Part shown: positions 21,974 to 31,089 of the stretch, piece after piece
How positions within the stretch are numbered: position 1 is the stretch's first letter
Layout: every line of letters begins with the position of its first letter
Assembly (NCBI GenBank): GCA_030770425.1
Contig: JASJFT010000238.1
Location: 9,731-68,078, forward strand
DNA from: Darksidea phi
Lineage: Eukaryota; Ascomycota; Dothideomycetes; Pleosporales; Lentitheciaceae
Direction of reading: 5' to 3'
DNA length: 58,348 nt
Notes under the pieces: generated by a model
The model's input: the letters and a program-made list of their open reading frames with translations, nothing else
Told to the model about the DNA's origin: nothing
Databases searched by the model: none
Position numbers and translations under genes: made by a program

Positions 21974-24900
21974 ATGGAGGAGCTGTCCGTCGCCGCGAGC
22001 GTCGCCGGGATCATTTCGCTAGGCATCCAAGTCGCGCAATCTCTCGTCGACTTCTATTCGGCGTACAAGATCCAGAAATCCGACGTTGCCTACATCGTCA
22101 GGAAGTTGGAGCATCTTCTCGGCGTGCTTGAGATTCTGCGCAACCGACTGACGAACCGCCGATTCCGCGCCGACAAGCAAGACTTGCTCAGGAACATCGA
22201 AGGATCGATTCAAGCCTGCGATGAGTGTATCCAGGAGCTCCGGTGCGAGACCGGGAAGGTGAAGAGCAACACGGACGGCATCCGAACCGCCGCCCGAACT
22301 GGTGCTTATAGAGGAGCGTACCCCTTCCGACAGAGCACGCTGCAAAAGCTCGACGAGAGTATTGACGAGATCGCCTCGAATCTCTCCCTGGCACTCCATG
22401 TGCTGCGGCAGAAGAATATCGGCAGCGTTCAAGATGTCAGGGAGGTGCGGCTCTTTCCCTGTCCCAAACTCTGGAATGAGGCTGACGATAGCCTTGAAAA
22501 TAAGTGCTTTTATTCTCCTTTGCCGAAGGGTAGTATCCGCCTGCTTAGTTTATTACCACACGAAGATACAAATGCCCCTATACGGTGCCGGCTCTTCGAC
22601 TACCCTCTGCGAGAGCCAAGTGAAGGGACGCATCAGTACGAGGCTCTCTCCTACGTGTGGGGCGATCAGAACAATCTTCGACCCATCTCCATAAACGAGC
22701 ATCATTTTCTCATCACAGCAAACCTCCACGCGGCATTGTTATGTCTTCGAGCTCGCTTCTTTGAACGAGTCGTTTGGGTAGATGCTATTTGCATCAACCA
22801 AAAGAACAATATAGAGAAGAGAAAGCAGATTGGGTACATGGCCGAGATTTATAGTAAAGCAAGCCGTGTGGTTGTTTGGCTAGGAGAGACAGAAAACGAT
22901 AGCGATCGAGCGCTTGAAGAAATACGCCTTCTTGCAGACGATACATCCACCAAATCCTTGATCAGCGAGTCAACTAAGCAAGCAATCCTCGCACTGCTTC
23001 GACGACCGTGGTTTCGGCGCATTTGGGTAAGGGAGCAGGGACTTAACATTAGGTATACGTCACTAACAAAATTGGGTTAGGTCCTTCAGGAAGTCGCTGC
23101 CGCACGAAATATCTTAATTAAGTGTGGATCTACAGAGATCGATGGATACGCATTCTGCGTGGCCCTCGACTCAAACTCGTTCGACCCCGTTTACGAAGCT
23201 TTCCCAAATTTGCAAAGTATAATACATCCAGTAACCTACCTCATTAGAGGAGCAGTATTCCGCCCAAAAACGATTTCGACGTCGTCAGACAGGTTTTCCC
23301 TAAATATACGTCCCCTGGGCGAGCTGATCGAGATGTACCATACCCACGAGGCTACCAAACGCCACGATAAGTTATTTGCCTTGTTTGGCATGAGCTCTGA
23401 TAATCCCGGTGCAGCTGGGTTGTCACCCGACTATGCAGTTCCATGGGAGAAACTTTTTGAGCAACTTATCAAATTTCTCCTTCATAGACAGGTATCCGTG
23501 AAGACTTGGGCTGAAATGGAGATGGCGGTAATTGAGAGTAAGGGCTGCATTCTTGGCAAGGTGTCCTCGGTAAAGAGAGACATTGATCGTGACGATAGGC
23601 GGCGGGTGACTATTACTTCGAAGGATGCATCTGGATGCTTGAGACATGAGAAGAAATGGACTATCCAACCCTCGGTAAAATCTGTCCAAGCGGGCGACCT
23701 CTTGTGCTTGCTACATGGGGCTCTAAAGCCTACAATCATCAGGCTATGCAAGGATCATTTTTCTGTTATTATGATTACGGTTCCTCTGAACGATATAGGG
23801 AGGGAGGACGGAAGTTTTGGGCGATCAGAAGAGCCAATATTCTTCCTGCATGACTTTTTACTTGTCTGGGACTGGGGGACTGAGTATTCAAACGGAGAGT
23901 TAGGTCATTTAGACAAGAGGACAAGATTATGGAACGTAGCGCAGATATTAGAAGAGGCGGAGGAGTATGAAAAGGCAGACGAGAAACTTCAAGACGCCGT
24001 GGAAATCTATGAGAGGGAGTCTGGAGAAGATGATCTGCGCACCCGAACAAGCGAGGAGAAGCGCGAAATGAAGCAATGGGAGAAGACAAAGATTAGGCTT
24101 CTGCTCGAGCAAAGAGGGGGCGACGCCCCGATTACGGAAAGCGTGGCCGTGACTGTAGCAAGGAATGAGAAGAGAGGAGAAGCAATGATGAGGCTTCTGT
24201 TCGAGCAAAGAGGGGATGATGTCCCGATCACGGAAAGCGTGGCTGCGGCTGCAGCAGGGAATGAGAAGAGCGGAGAAGCAATGATGAGGCTTCTGTTCGA
24301 GCAAAGAGGGGACGATGTCCCGATCACGGAAAGCGTGGCCGCGGCTGCAGCAGGGAATGAGAAGAGCGGAGAAGTAATGATGAGGCTTCTGTTCGAGCAA
24401 AGAGGGGACGATGTCCCGATCACAGAAAGCGTGGCCGCGAGTGTAGCAAGGAATGAGAAGAGCGGAGAAGCAATGATGAGGCTTCTACTCGAGCGGGGAG
24501 GGGACGATGACCGGAGTAGAAACCCACTGATGTGGGCTGCCGCAAATGGGTTCGAGGCCGTCGTCAGGCTGCTGCTCGAGAAGGGCGTCGACATCGAGGT
24601 GAAGGATGATTCGGGTCGGACGGCGCTGTTGTGGGCCGCCGAGAATGGGCACGAGGCCGTCGTCAGGCTGCTGCTCGAGAAGGGCGCCGACATCAAGGTG
24701 GGGGATAGGTTGGGTCTAACGGCGCTGTGGTGGGCCGCCAGGAATGGGCACGAGGCCGTCGTCAGGCTGCTGCTCGAGAAGGGCGCCGATATCAAGACGC
24801 AGGATTATTCGGGTCGGACGGCGCTGTTGTGGGCCGCCGAGAATGGGCACGAGGCCGTCGTCAGGCTGCTGCTCGAGAAGGGCNNNNNNNNNNNNNNNNN

Positions 24901-25553
24901 NNNNNNNNNNNNNNNNNNNNNNNNNNNNNNNNNNNNNNNNNNNNNNNNNNNNNNNNNNNNNNNNNNNNNNNNNNNNNNNNNNNGCCGATATCGAGACGAA
25001 GGATGATTCGGGTCGGACGGCGCTGTCGTGGGCCGCCGAGAATGGGCACGAGGCCGTCGTCAGGCTGCTGCTCGAGAAGGGCGCCGATATCGAGGCGAGG
25101 GATAGGTTCGGTCTAACAGCGCTGTTATGGGTCGCCATGAATGGGCATGAGGCTGTTGTCAGGCTGTTGCTCGAGAAGGGCGCCGACATCAAGGCGAGGG
25201 GTAGGTTGGGTCTAACAGCGCTGTTATTGGTCGCCGCGAATGGGCACGAGGCCGTCGTCAGGCTGCTGCTCGAGAAGAGCGACGACATCAAGGCGAGAGA
25301 TGAGTCGGGTCTAACAGCGCTGTTGTGGGCCGCCAGGAATGGGCATAAGGCCGTTGTCAGGCTACTACTCGAGAAGGGCGCCGACATCGAGGCGAGGGAT
25401 AGGTTGGGTCTAACAGCGCTGTTATGGGCCGCCAGGAATGGGCACGAGGCCGTTGTTAAGCTACTCGTCGAGAAAGGCGCTAGAAAAGGATTACGGGACC
25501 GCCTTTTTCGCATACCTGGGTATTCCGCAATGAGGTTGTTCACCGGGCGGTAG
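21974..25553 (+). CDS. HET-domain protein with helical N-terminus and two repeat arrays
   Basis: This is a heterokaryon-incompatibility (HET, PF06985) gene, a family that triggers cell death or allorecognition in filamentous ascomycetes. Exons are 21974-23026 and 23081-25553, with a 54-nt intron (GTAAGG..CACTAAC..TTAG) that restores RRIW|VLQEVAAARN. The N-terminus (about 1-150) resembles the helical N-terminal domains of fungal STAND/HET proteins. The HET domain begins at YEALSYVWGD (residue 222), with VWVDAICINQ near 267-276. After the globular part come a charged helical linker, four 32-residue repeats and at least nine ankyrin repeats. A 100-N gap (24,884-24,983) shifts the frame on paper. 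Omitting it joins both sides in frame to a stop at 25,551, giving at least 1,140 aa. I see no NACHT module. The partner or ligand cannot be told from sequence. Confidence 0.88.
24092..24475 (+). repeat. Four near-identical 96-bp coding repeats
   Basis: Units begin at 24,092, 24,188, 24,284 and 24,380. Each encodes 32 residues with RLLFEQRGDDVPITESVA followed by an Ala-rich stretch and NEKSGEAM. A diverged fifth half-unit leads into the ankyrin array. Units 2-4 differ at only a few bases. The pattern resembles short tandem repeats found next to ankyrin or NACHT modules in fungal death-related proteins. Confidence 0.85.
24514..25490 (+). repeat. Ankyrin repeat array, 99-bp units
   Basis: Nine 33-residue repeats are visible, built on G-TALLWAA-NGHEAVVRLLLEKGADI. 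Four lie before and five after the assembly gap. Differences cluster after ADI (K/E, then two variable residues) and around G-x-TAL-x-x-A, which are the exposed loop and first-helix positions of the fold. The helix-2 code is almost invariant at DNA level, which suggests gene conversion between units. Confidence 0.9.
24884..24983. other. Assembly gap (100 N)
   Basis: Exactly 100 N replace unknown sequence inside the ankyrin array. The flanks end in ggc and restart with gcc at the point where two normal units join. The missing length is therefore probably zero or a multiple of 99 bp. Confidence 0.9.
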
Positions 25554-26905
25554 CGTTGTCCGAAGCGTTGATTCAGCCGATGCCAGACTGCTCTTACAAC
25601 CCACCCACATGTGGAGACATTTGAGGTCGCAATCTTGGACCCTCACAGCGGTTAAAACCAATCTCTCATAACGAAACAACGGGGAAATGTGTTGATCCAA
25701 AAAAGAGAGATATTATTCGTTAATAACCTGGCGCTTCTCCTCCAAAGAAATCGAACCACGAGCCAGACGCGTCACTTTGGTATATAGAGGCCTAGTATTT
25801 TCAAGCAGGGACCGAAAGCGGCCCTAACCAAAATAGAAACATAATAGTTATTCGTCAAGCTTTGCCGCCGGAGCTGGCCAATCAAAATAGTTATGGTATC
25901 ATTATTAGAACGGGACTTCGAGGTTCAGTAGCAACCCGTAAAATACAATTACGATTAGGAACGAGGACCAGGAAAGCCTATATTGTTATCACGTGATATA
26001 TGTCCTACAGGAGTAGACGCAAACAGCTTCGCGGTTCGCTCTAGAAGAGCCTTGAGGAACGAAGCTCACGAAGCAGGGCTAGCTTGAAGTCAATTAGGCG
26101 GTTTCAGCGCGCGGTCTCAGAGGAGAAAGAAAGAAAGAGGAGCGAAAGAAAGAGCTAGACGGGAGATGCAAAATGACGAGAGAAGGATGCGACATTAGAA
26201 AGAGGCACAGTGGTTACGCGAAGGTAGCCGACTTCCAGGCTAGAAGGGACAGAGACGCATAAAATTAGCTTAGGCGAGCAATACGGAGGGCAGAAGAGAC
26301 ACGCAACGCGAGTAGGATGCGAAAGAGATGCAATAGCAGGCGCAGCGCAGGCGCGAAGCAAGGTGATAGTTAACGTGATAGTTCACGGATCACCTCAGCT
26401 GAATGTGCCTGTGATTTCCAGCATGCCATAAAAATCTCTCCGCAGGGAACGTCCGCTACATCCGGGAACTCTCCGTTTAGATACTTCTTCTTGACGACGA
26501 CTGACGATGGCTGGTCGAATTGAAGGAATGATTCGTCCAGGCATGGGAGGGCTACGTACAGGGAAGTCAAAGTACGTTTTGTAAGCGGAGATTGGACGAT
26601 GACTACGTTAAGGCGATGTCTCCGATTAGCGAGTCTGCATTGACGTTAGTAATGACAGCTAACGAAGAACTTGATGAGATCTGAGGTGATTCTAGGGAGT
26701 GTTCCAGCCCTCGGCTCTAAATGACCCTCGAAGCAAGCTAACTAAGTTTGGTTGGTGAACGTTTAGATCACGTGGTTAAGCTCTTCTCTAGCTAGATGCT
26801 CTAAGCTAACACCTAATAAAAAGCATAGGCCTCCTACATCTTACCTTACCACTCAAAATAAACAACCCGATGTATTGCCTTATATTCCTGGTCCGTGAAA
26901 ACACA
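25554..26905. other. Intergenic region with decayed repeats
   Basis: No gene is supported. It contains a perfect ATCACGTGAT palindrome (25,988-25,997), another ATCACGTG (26,767-26,774) and a purine-rich GA tract at about 26,115-26,160. A 66-codon minus-strand frame at 26,370-26,570 starts at TTG. It has some protein character and could be a gene relic, but it matches nothing I know. Confidence 0.4.
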
Positions 26906-28154
26906 TCACGTAAGCGCACTCTCCTGACTCTTCTCCTGATCCTCCTGGCACCCGATATTAGCCATACTTGGACAATGTAAAATTCCTGGATCAGTCCCAT
27001 CAGCCATATACTGGCAGTTGTCTTCGCCGTATAATTTCATGGTAAACGTGCCATGTGGGAAGGGGGGCAAGTCAGCGTCGCGAGGCGCCTTCCAGCGAGT
27101 GGGAACGTCGTCAAGGATAGGCTGGCCGCAGCCGTCTGATAAAGAAGGAAAAGTTAGTGTGTTAGGGATAATGCGGAAGGAATAGGAAAGCACACACCTG
27201 CTTGAACGCCAACATTGGTCTCGAAGAAAGTCCAGGTAATGTAGTCATCGTCATGAGTTAATAACTTCTGCAAAATAACCGACAGTGCCTTAGTTTTTGG
27301 TGGAGGCGGTGGAGGTGGTGGAGCCAAGGTCGATGTTTCGGTCGGCGTTGGTGTCGAGGTACCATGCGCCGTAGAAGACGTAACTTCAGTACCAGTTCCG
27401 CTTGAGTCTGTGGTACCTGGTGTGTCTGTTGCTGTACGGGTACCATCGGCTGTTGTGCCATTGTCGGTTGAGGTTGGTCCTGGTGTACCACTCACTGTAG
27501 TACTGTTATCGGTTCCACTGATCGGCGTGGTGATGCCTGACTCTATTGAAGAGGAGACATTGGCCGAAATGATTGTGGTAATTGTAGAAAGCGTGGTAGG
27601 TGGCGGACCGGTAGTCGTCTCCGTCTGAGTGGCGCTCTCATTTGCGGGCATCGAGGAGAAAGTGGTTGTCTCCGATCCCCAGTCTGGCGGTATGTACGTA
27701 CCGTAACTCGAACCTGGAGCACTGTAACCTGTACCCGCTGGCCAAGATGTAGGCCAGGATTGCCGCAAACACGCGGGTACTGAGAAAGTACTAGTGACGG
27801 AAGCTGTGCCAGTAAGACTACAACCTGATCGAGTGCCGGTCTCAACAGAAGTGATGCATTGACTGCCAGTCGCCCCGGAAGTCGGACAAGATATTCTTTT
27901 CAAGGAGTCGGTGACTACCCCTCCTGAGCATGAGCTGACTGTCTTAGTCACTGAGGCAATCTCTGTGAGACTACAACCAGATCGGGTTGAAGTCTGGATG
28001 GTTGTCTGGCAATCAGATGCAGACGCAGATGGGCAGACAATTTGCGTTACAGTATCGGTGACTACAGCACCTGAGCAGGAAGAACTAGAAGACGAAGATG
28101 TCGTGCTCTTGGTGGGATCTTCCGGATCTTTGTTGTTGTAGCGATTCCAGCGCG
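26906..28154 (-). pseudogene. Ser/Thr-rich secreted-type protein, 5' end missing
   Basis: The minus-strand frame runs from about 28,154 to 27,198. It joins 27,135-26,906 across a 62-nt intron (GTGTGT..CACTAAC..TATCAG). It encodes cysteine-spaced Ser/Thr repeats (SSCSG-VVTD units, STRSGCSLT twice), a long Thr/Ser/Gly/Pro stretch with a run of eight prolines, then a small C-terminal module. That module (WTFFETNVG, PPFPHGTF, DNCQYMADG, HCPSM) resembles the tails of secreted fungal proteins including some GH18 chitinases. No ATG, signal peptide or catalytic domain precedes it. The frame runs directly into a transposase-like fragment near 28,150-28,160 and closes at a TAA at 28,204-28,206. I infer loss of the 5' half. 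An undetected upstream exon is the alternative. Confidence 0.6.
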
Positions 28155-28298
28155 TCAGCTGCGAAGCGTGCTTTCGGGAACGTTGAACGTTATTGCAGCG
28201 AGATTAACGCTCTGGATCTGATTCTGATCGATAGCTGAGATGGCTAGGGAGATATCTGCTTCGTTGCAGGGCAATCGAATAGTAGTTGGTTGAGCCAT
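28155..28298 (-). pseudogene. pogo-type transposase N-terminal fragment (psq HTH)
   Basis: From the ATG at 28,298 a 47-codon frame reads like the N-terminal psq helix-turn-helix of fungal pogo/Tc1-mariner transposases. Landmarks are EADISLAISAI, then LAAITFNVPESTLRS. It ends at TGA (28,157-28,155) exactly where the family usually has an Arg, consistent with CGA to TGA. No CENP-B-type HTH or DDE domain follows, because the next sequence belongs to the Ser/Thr-rich gene. Confidence 0.65.
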
Positions 28299-28337
28299 GA
28301 GAGTTGATAGATAACGCGTCGCAAAAAGTTGATGGGG

Positions 28338-28367
28338 TTCGCAGCTCGCTTAGATTCGCAGCTCGCT
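28338..28367. repeat. Short direct repeat TTCGCAGCTCGCT x2
   Basis: Two perfect 13-bp copies (28,338-28,350 and 28,355-28,367) lie just upstream of the transposase fragment. They may be a remnant of a transposon terminal region. Confidence 0.5.
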
Positions 28368-28475
28368 ACGTAAACACGTTACAGTAAACTCGGAACAGTG
28401 TAGACCAATCCCCGCGAGGCTCATCACTGGCTGACAATTGGCTTTGAAACTGGCTCGTCGCGCTTCACCAGCCAA

Positions 28476-29374
28476 TCACTGCTCCACTCCCCGAACGAAC
28501 GGCAACGGGCGCGGCTTGCCATGCATATCGCATGGACAGAACCTCCAGGAGCCTTGGTGCTTTCGCGCGAACCAGTAGTCGACGAGGTAGGGGAAGAAGA
28601 AGGGGAAGGGCGGAAACTTGTGGATCCCGCCTTCGTACGACTTGTCGGCGCAGCCAAGCACCATTGGCAAAATGACATCCTCAACCAGTTGTCAGCACCG
28701 CTGACGGTCGGGAATCTCAAATACTGGGTCAATACTTACGAACATATTAGGCAGTCGAATATCGCCCTTGGCCGCGTTCTCAGTAGCCTGCCAGACAGCG
28801 CGCAGCTTAGCGCTATCATACTCCTTCAGACTTAGCAGCGTGCCGATCTCGTCCCGCAGATGCTTTATTAGCGCCGGAGCAAACGCGTCGAGCTTCGCTT
28901 TGGCCTCTTCCCATCGATATTCTTCCGAGGCGGTGCTGGTCGCGTAGTGCTCGAAGTCCACCAGGCCTTTGAGGAACGCCTCGTGCTACTCCTTGTTCTC
29001 GGCCATGATGTCCGAGTTGTTGGTGAACTTTTCGAGCTCGGGGAATAGCGTCTTCTCCTCGGCGCCATGATGGTGCTCCACTGTTTTGACCCATGCCCAG
29101 CAGTAAAAGAGGAAATCGTTGATGTCCTTTGGCTCCTTCACGTGTGCACCTTGTTGGTAAATGCTGTTAAGCCCGCGGATCAGCACGTTATGCGCGTGGC
29201 ACATTTCCGACGCGCAGTGGACGGCCGCGTGCGACTTCTGTTGCGAACATACAAGTCAGCCCCTCAGAACTGTAACTGGAAGCCGGCGCAGGTTCGAAAG
29301 CTTACGGCATCTTCTGTCGCCGAGGGCGTCGCGATGAGGTCGAAAGGCGCATCCGCCCACTGAGAAGCGGCCAT
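28476..29374 (-). pseudogene. Hemerythrin-like domain protein, one nonsense codon
   Basis: Three exons are clear: 29374-29306, 29237-28740 and 28679-28476. Introns are 68 nt and 60 nt, both with CTGAC branch sites. They would encode 256 residues of the hemerythrin/HHE family, which binds a di-iron centre through His and Glu. Candidate ligands are visible in CHAHN, VEHHHGAEEKTLFPEL, HEAF and KHLRDE. The C-terminal part (DYWFARKH, SWRFCPCD) also fits fungal members. Codon 107 is TAG (28,988-28,986) between ENKE and HEAF, where CAG (Gln) would be natural. All else is intact, so inactivation looks recent, or it is a sequencing error or strain polymorphism. It is divergently oriented to the rhodopsin-domain gene 513 nt away. 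Confidence 0.85.
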
Positions 29375-29887
29375 GTCGGAGGTCTGAGGTCGGCGGGAGA
29401 GGCGTTCCGCTGATTTGCGACGATACGAGGCGTTCAATGGTCGGCTTTCCGCACGAGTAAAGGCTTAAATAGCTATGTGGGTATGGGGGCAGTTCAGTCA
29501 CAGACCTTGGGGTTACGGCGCGCCGGCATCTGCCACCTGCGCTGGACCGCCGCTGGCTGCACCCCCCAGCCGCAAGCAGGGGTGCGGGCCCAAGGCGCAA
29601 CGCAATGAACGTATTCGAAATAGCACCGTGAGGCTGTCCAGCACCCGACGGGGGGGCATGCACAGCTGTCAGAACCTAAACACCGAATCGGCATGGCTCC
29701 CCTCTGGAGGGTGGTCAGCCTGCAAGTGGGCAATGGGGCAGTGAAGATGGGCTGCAATGCATTCATATCATTGGGGGTCAGACCGCCTCTTTCACTGCCT
29801 GGAAATCCTGAACCCTCGTGTTCTTCGACTGTGCCTCAGGTGCTTGAACTTTCGCACGAGTTCCTCCAACAGCATCGGGCTCCCGCC
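29375..29887. promoter_or_regulatory. Divergent intergenic region
   Basis: These 513 nt lie between the hemerythrin-like pseudogene and the rhodopsin-domain gene. An in-frame upstream ATG at 29,693 would add 65 residues to the latter but without family resemblance. No clear promoter motif is seen. Confidence 0.4.
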
Positions 29888-30897
29888 ATGGCTACGGCAC
29901 CTGCATTTCCCCCGGAGGCGATCGCTTACCAGCAGGCGCGGATACACGAAGATTTGGGGCCACGGGTTATTGCCGTCGCCAGTGTGCTGCTGGTTCTGGA
30001 CGTCGCTGCAGTTATCGGAAGATTCTTTACGCGATACACGTTGAAGGTTCGCCTTGGATGGGATGATTGGCTGATCCTGCCTGGCCTGGTACGCCCCCAA
30101 AGTTTACGCTTTGTTCGCGAAGCCTAATGCGTGTATCAGGTCATGATGGTGTGTATGTTCGTCGAGGTGGTTTACTGTACGTCGATGTTATCGCATCATG
30201 CTGTGTTGAGCGTTCCTGACTGGAGCTACAGCTGTCAAGTTCGGGCTGGGAAAACACCAGCTCGCTACTGATCCAACGCAAGGGTACAAGATTTTGATGG
30301 TAGGCGATTGCGCAATCGTTTGTTTCAGCCTTACTGACAATGAACAGATTGGCTTCTATCTTTCCATCACATACACGCTTGCCCACTGGTTCATAAAGAT
30401 GTCTATATTGTTGCTTTATGCCCGCATTTTCACACTGCACATCAGATGGTTCAAGTACAGCATCTACGGAACCATAGCCTATGTCACTGCATGGGCTTTA
30501 TCCTTGTTCTTTGTGGTTGTTGGGCAGTGGTATGTGGACTCTGGTGCCTCCTTAGACCGGATCACTGGTTGCGAACCAGCCAACCACTCAACTATTTCTG
30601 GGAACGTTACAACATTACGAAGATGCCACCAGCGCAAGGAAAATGTACCGTGGACACGAGCTCTTCCCAGATTGGGACGAGCGTGACCAACACGGTGGCA
30701 GACTTTGCCGTGCTTTTGCTCCCCATCGCGGTTCTGCTTCCACTCCAAATGAACTTGGCCAAGAAGATTGCGCTAGTTTCTGTATTCCTTGTTGGTACAC
30801 TGTAGGTGTCCTTAACATACAAATTTTGCTGTTGATAGAAAGCTAACTGTACAACAGTGCGTGCGCAGGAAGCATAGCTCGCCTTTTGTCACAGTGA
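29888..30897 (+). pseudogene. Fungal rhodopsin-domain (PTH11-like) membrane protein, 3' truncated
   Basis: The model has six exons: 29888-30088, 30140-30176, 30232-30299, 30348-30529, 30580-30801 and 30858-30897. All introns are GT-AG and 48-56 nt. The second acceptor could instead be at 30,225. The product is about 249 aa of the fungal integral-membrane rhodopsin-domain family (PF20684), plasma-membrane proteins some of which act as receptors. Landmarks are RFFTRYTLKVRLGWDDWLIL after helix 1, FGLGKH, the helix WFIKMSILLLYARIF, CQPLNYFWERYN and the later helix TVADFAVLLLPIAVLLP. Six hydrophobic segments are present. The seventh helix and cytoplasmic tail are missing, because the frame ends at a TGA inside a palindrome at the start of the repeat block. 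It is probably non-functional. Confidence 0.75.
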
Positions 30898-30916
30898 TTT
30901 CAATGTGAATCACTGT
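30891..30916. repeat. Perfect 9-bp inverted repeat at gene/repeat junction
   Basis: ACAGTGATT (30,891-30,899) is mirrored by AATCACTGT (30,908-30,916) around an 8-nt loop. Its left arm supplies the stop codon of the truncated membrane-protein gene. It may be a terminal repeat or insertion scar. Confidence 0.6.
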
Positions 30917-31089
30917 AGTGCGCAGTCTCTGAAAGTGAAAGCTCTGATTTCTATGAGTTGAAAAAGACGGCATTTTATGTACAGAAACGACCCCTAACTA
31001 TACCTCAACACCAACACTGCTGGACTCTGTTGGACTCTGTTGGATCACGAGATTTAGTAAAACGCCGTTAGTACTAGGCTAATCCTTAC
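30917..31089. other. Transition zone into RIP-affected DNA
   Basis: No gene is seen. A 10-bp tandem duplication (TGTTGGACTC/TGTTGGATCA near 31,028-31,047) begins with TGTTGGA, a common LTR start. It could mark the outer LTR of the copia element. CA and TG dinucleotides are still frequent here and nearly vanish after about 31,200. Confidence 0.4.

Noticed and set aside
24007..25543. Long minus-strand frames across the ankyrin array
   Set aside because: They are antisense shadows of a repetitive GC-biased coding array, and the plus strand encodes textbook ankyrin repeats.
26370..26570. 66-codon minus-strand frame
   Set aside because: It has no ATG start and no family resemblance. It is kept only as a possible relic in the intergenic note.
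1..31000. Secondary-metabolite cluster around the FAS pair
   Set aside because: No polyketide synthase, oxidoreductase set or transporter is nearby. The neighbours are housekeeping genes.
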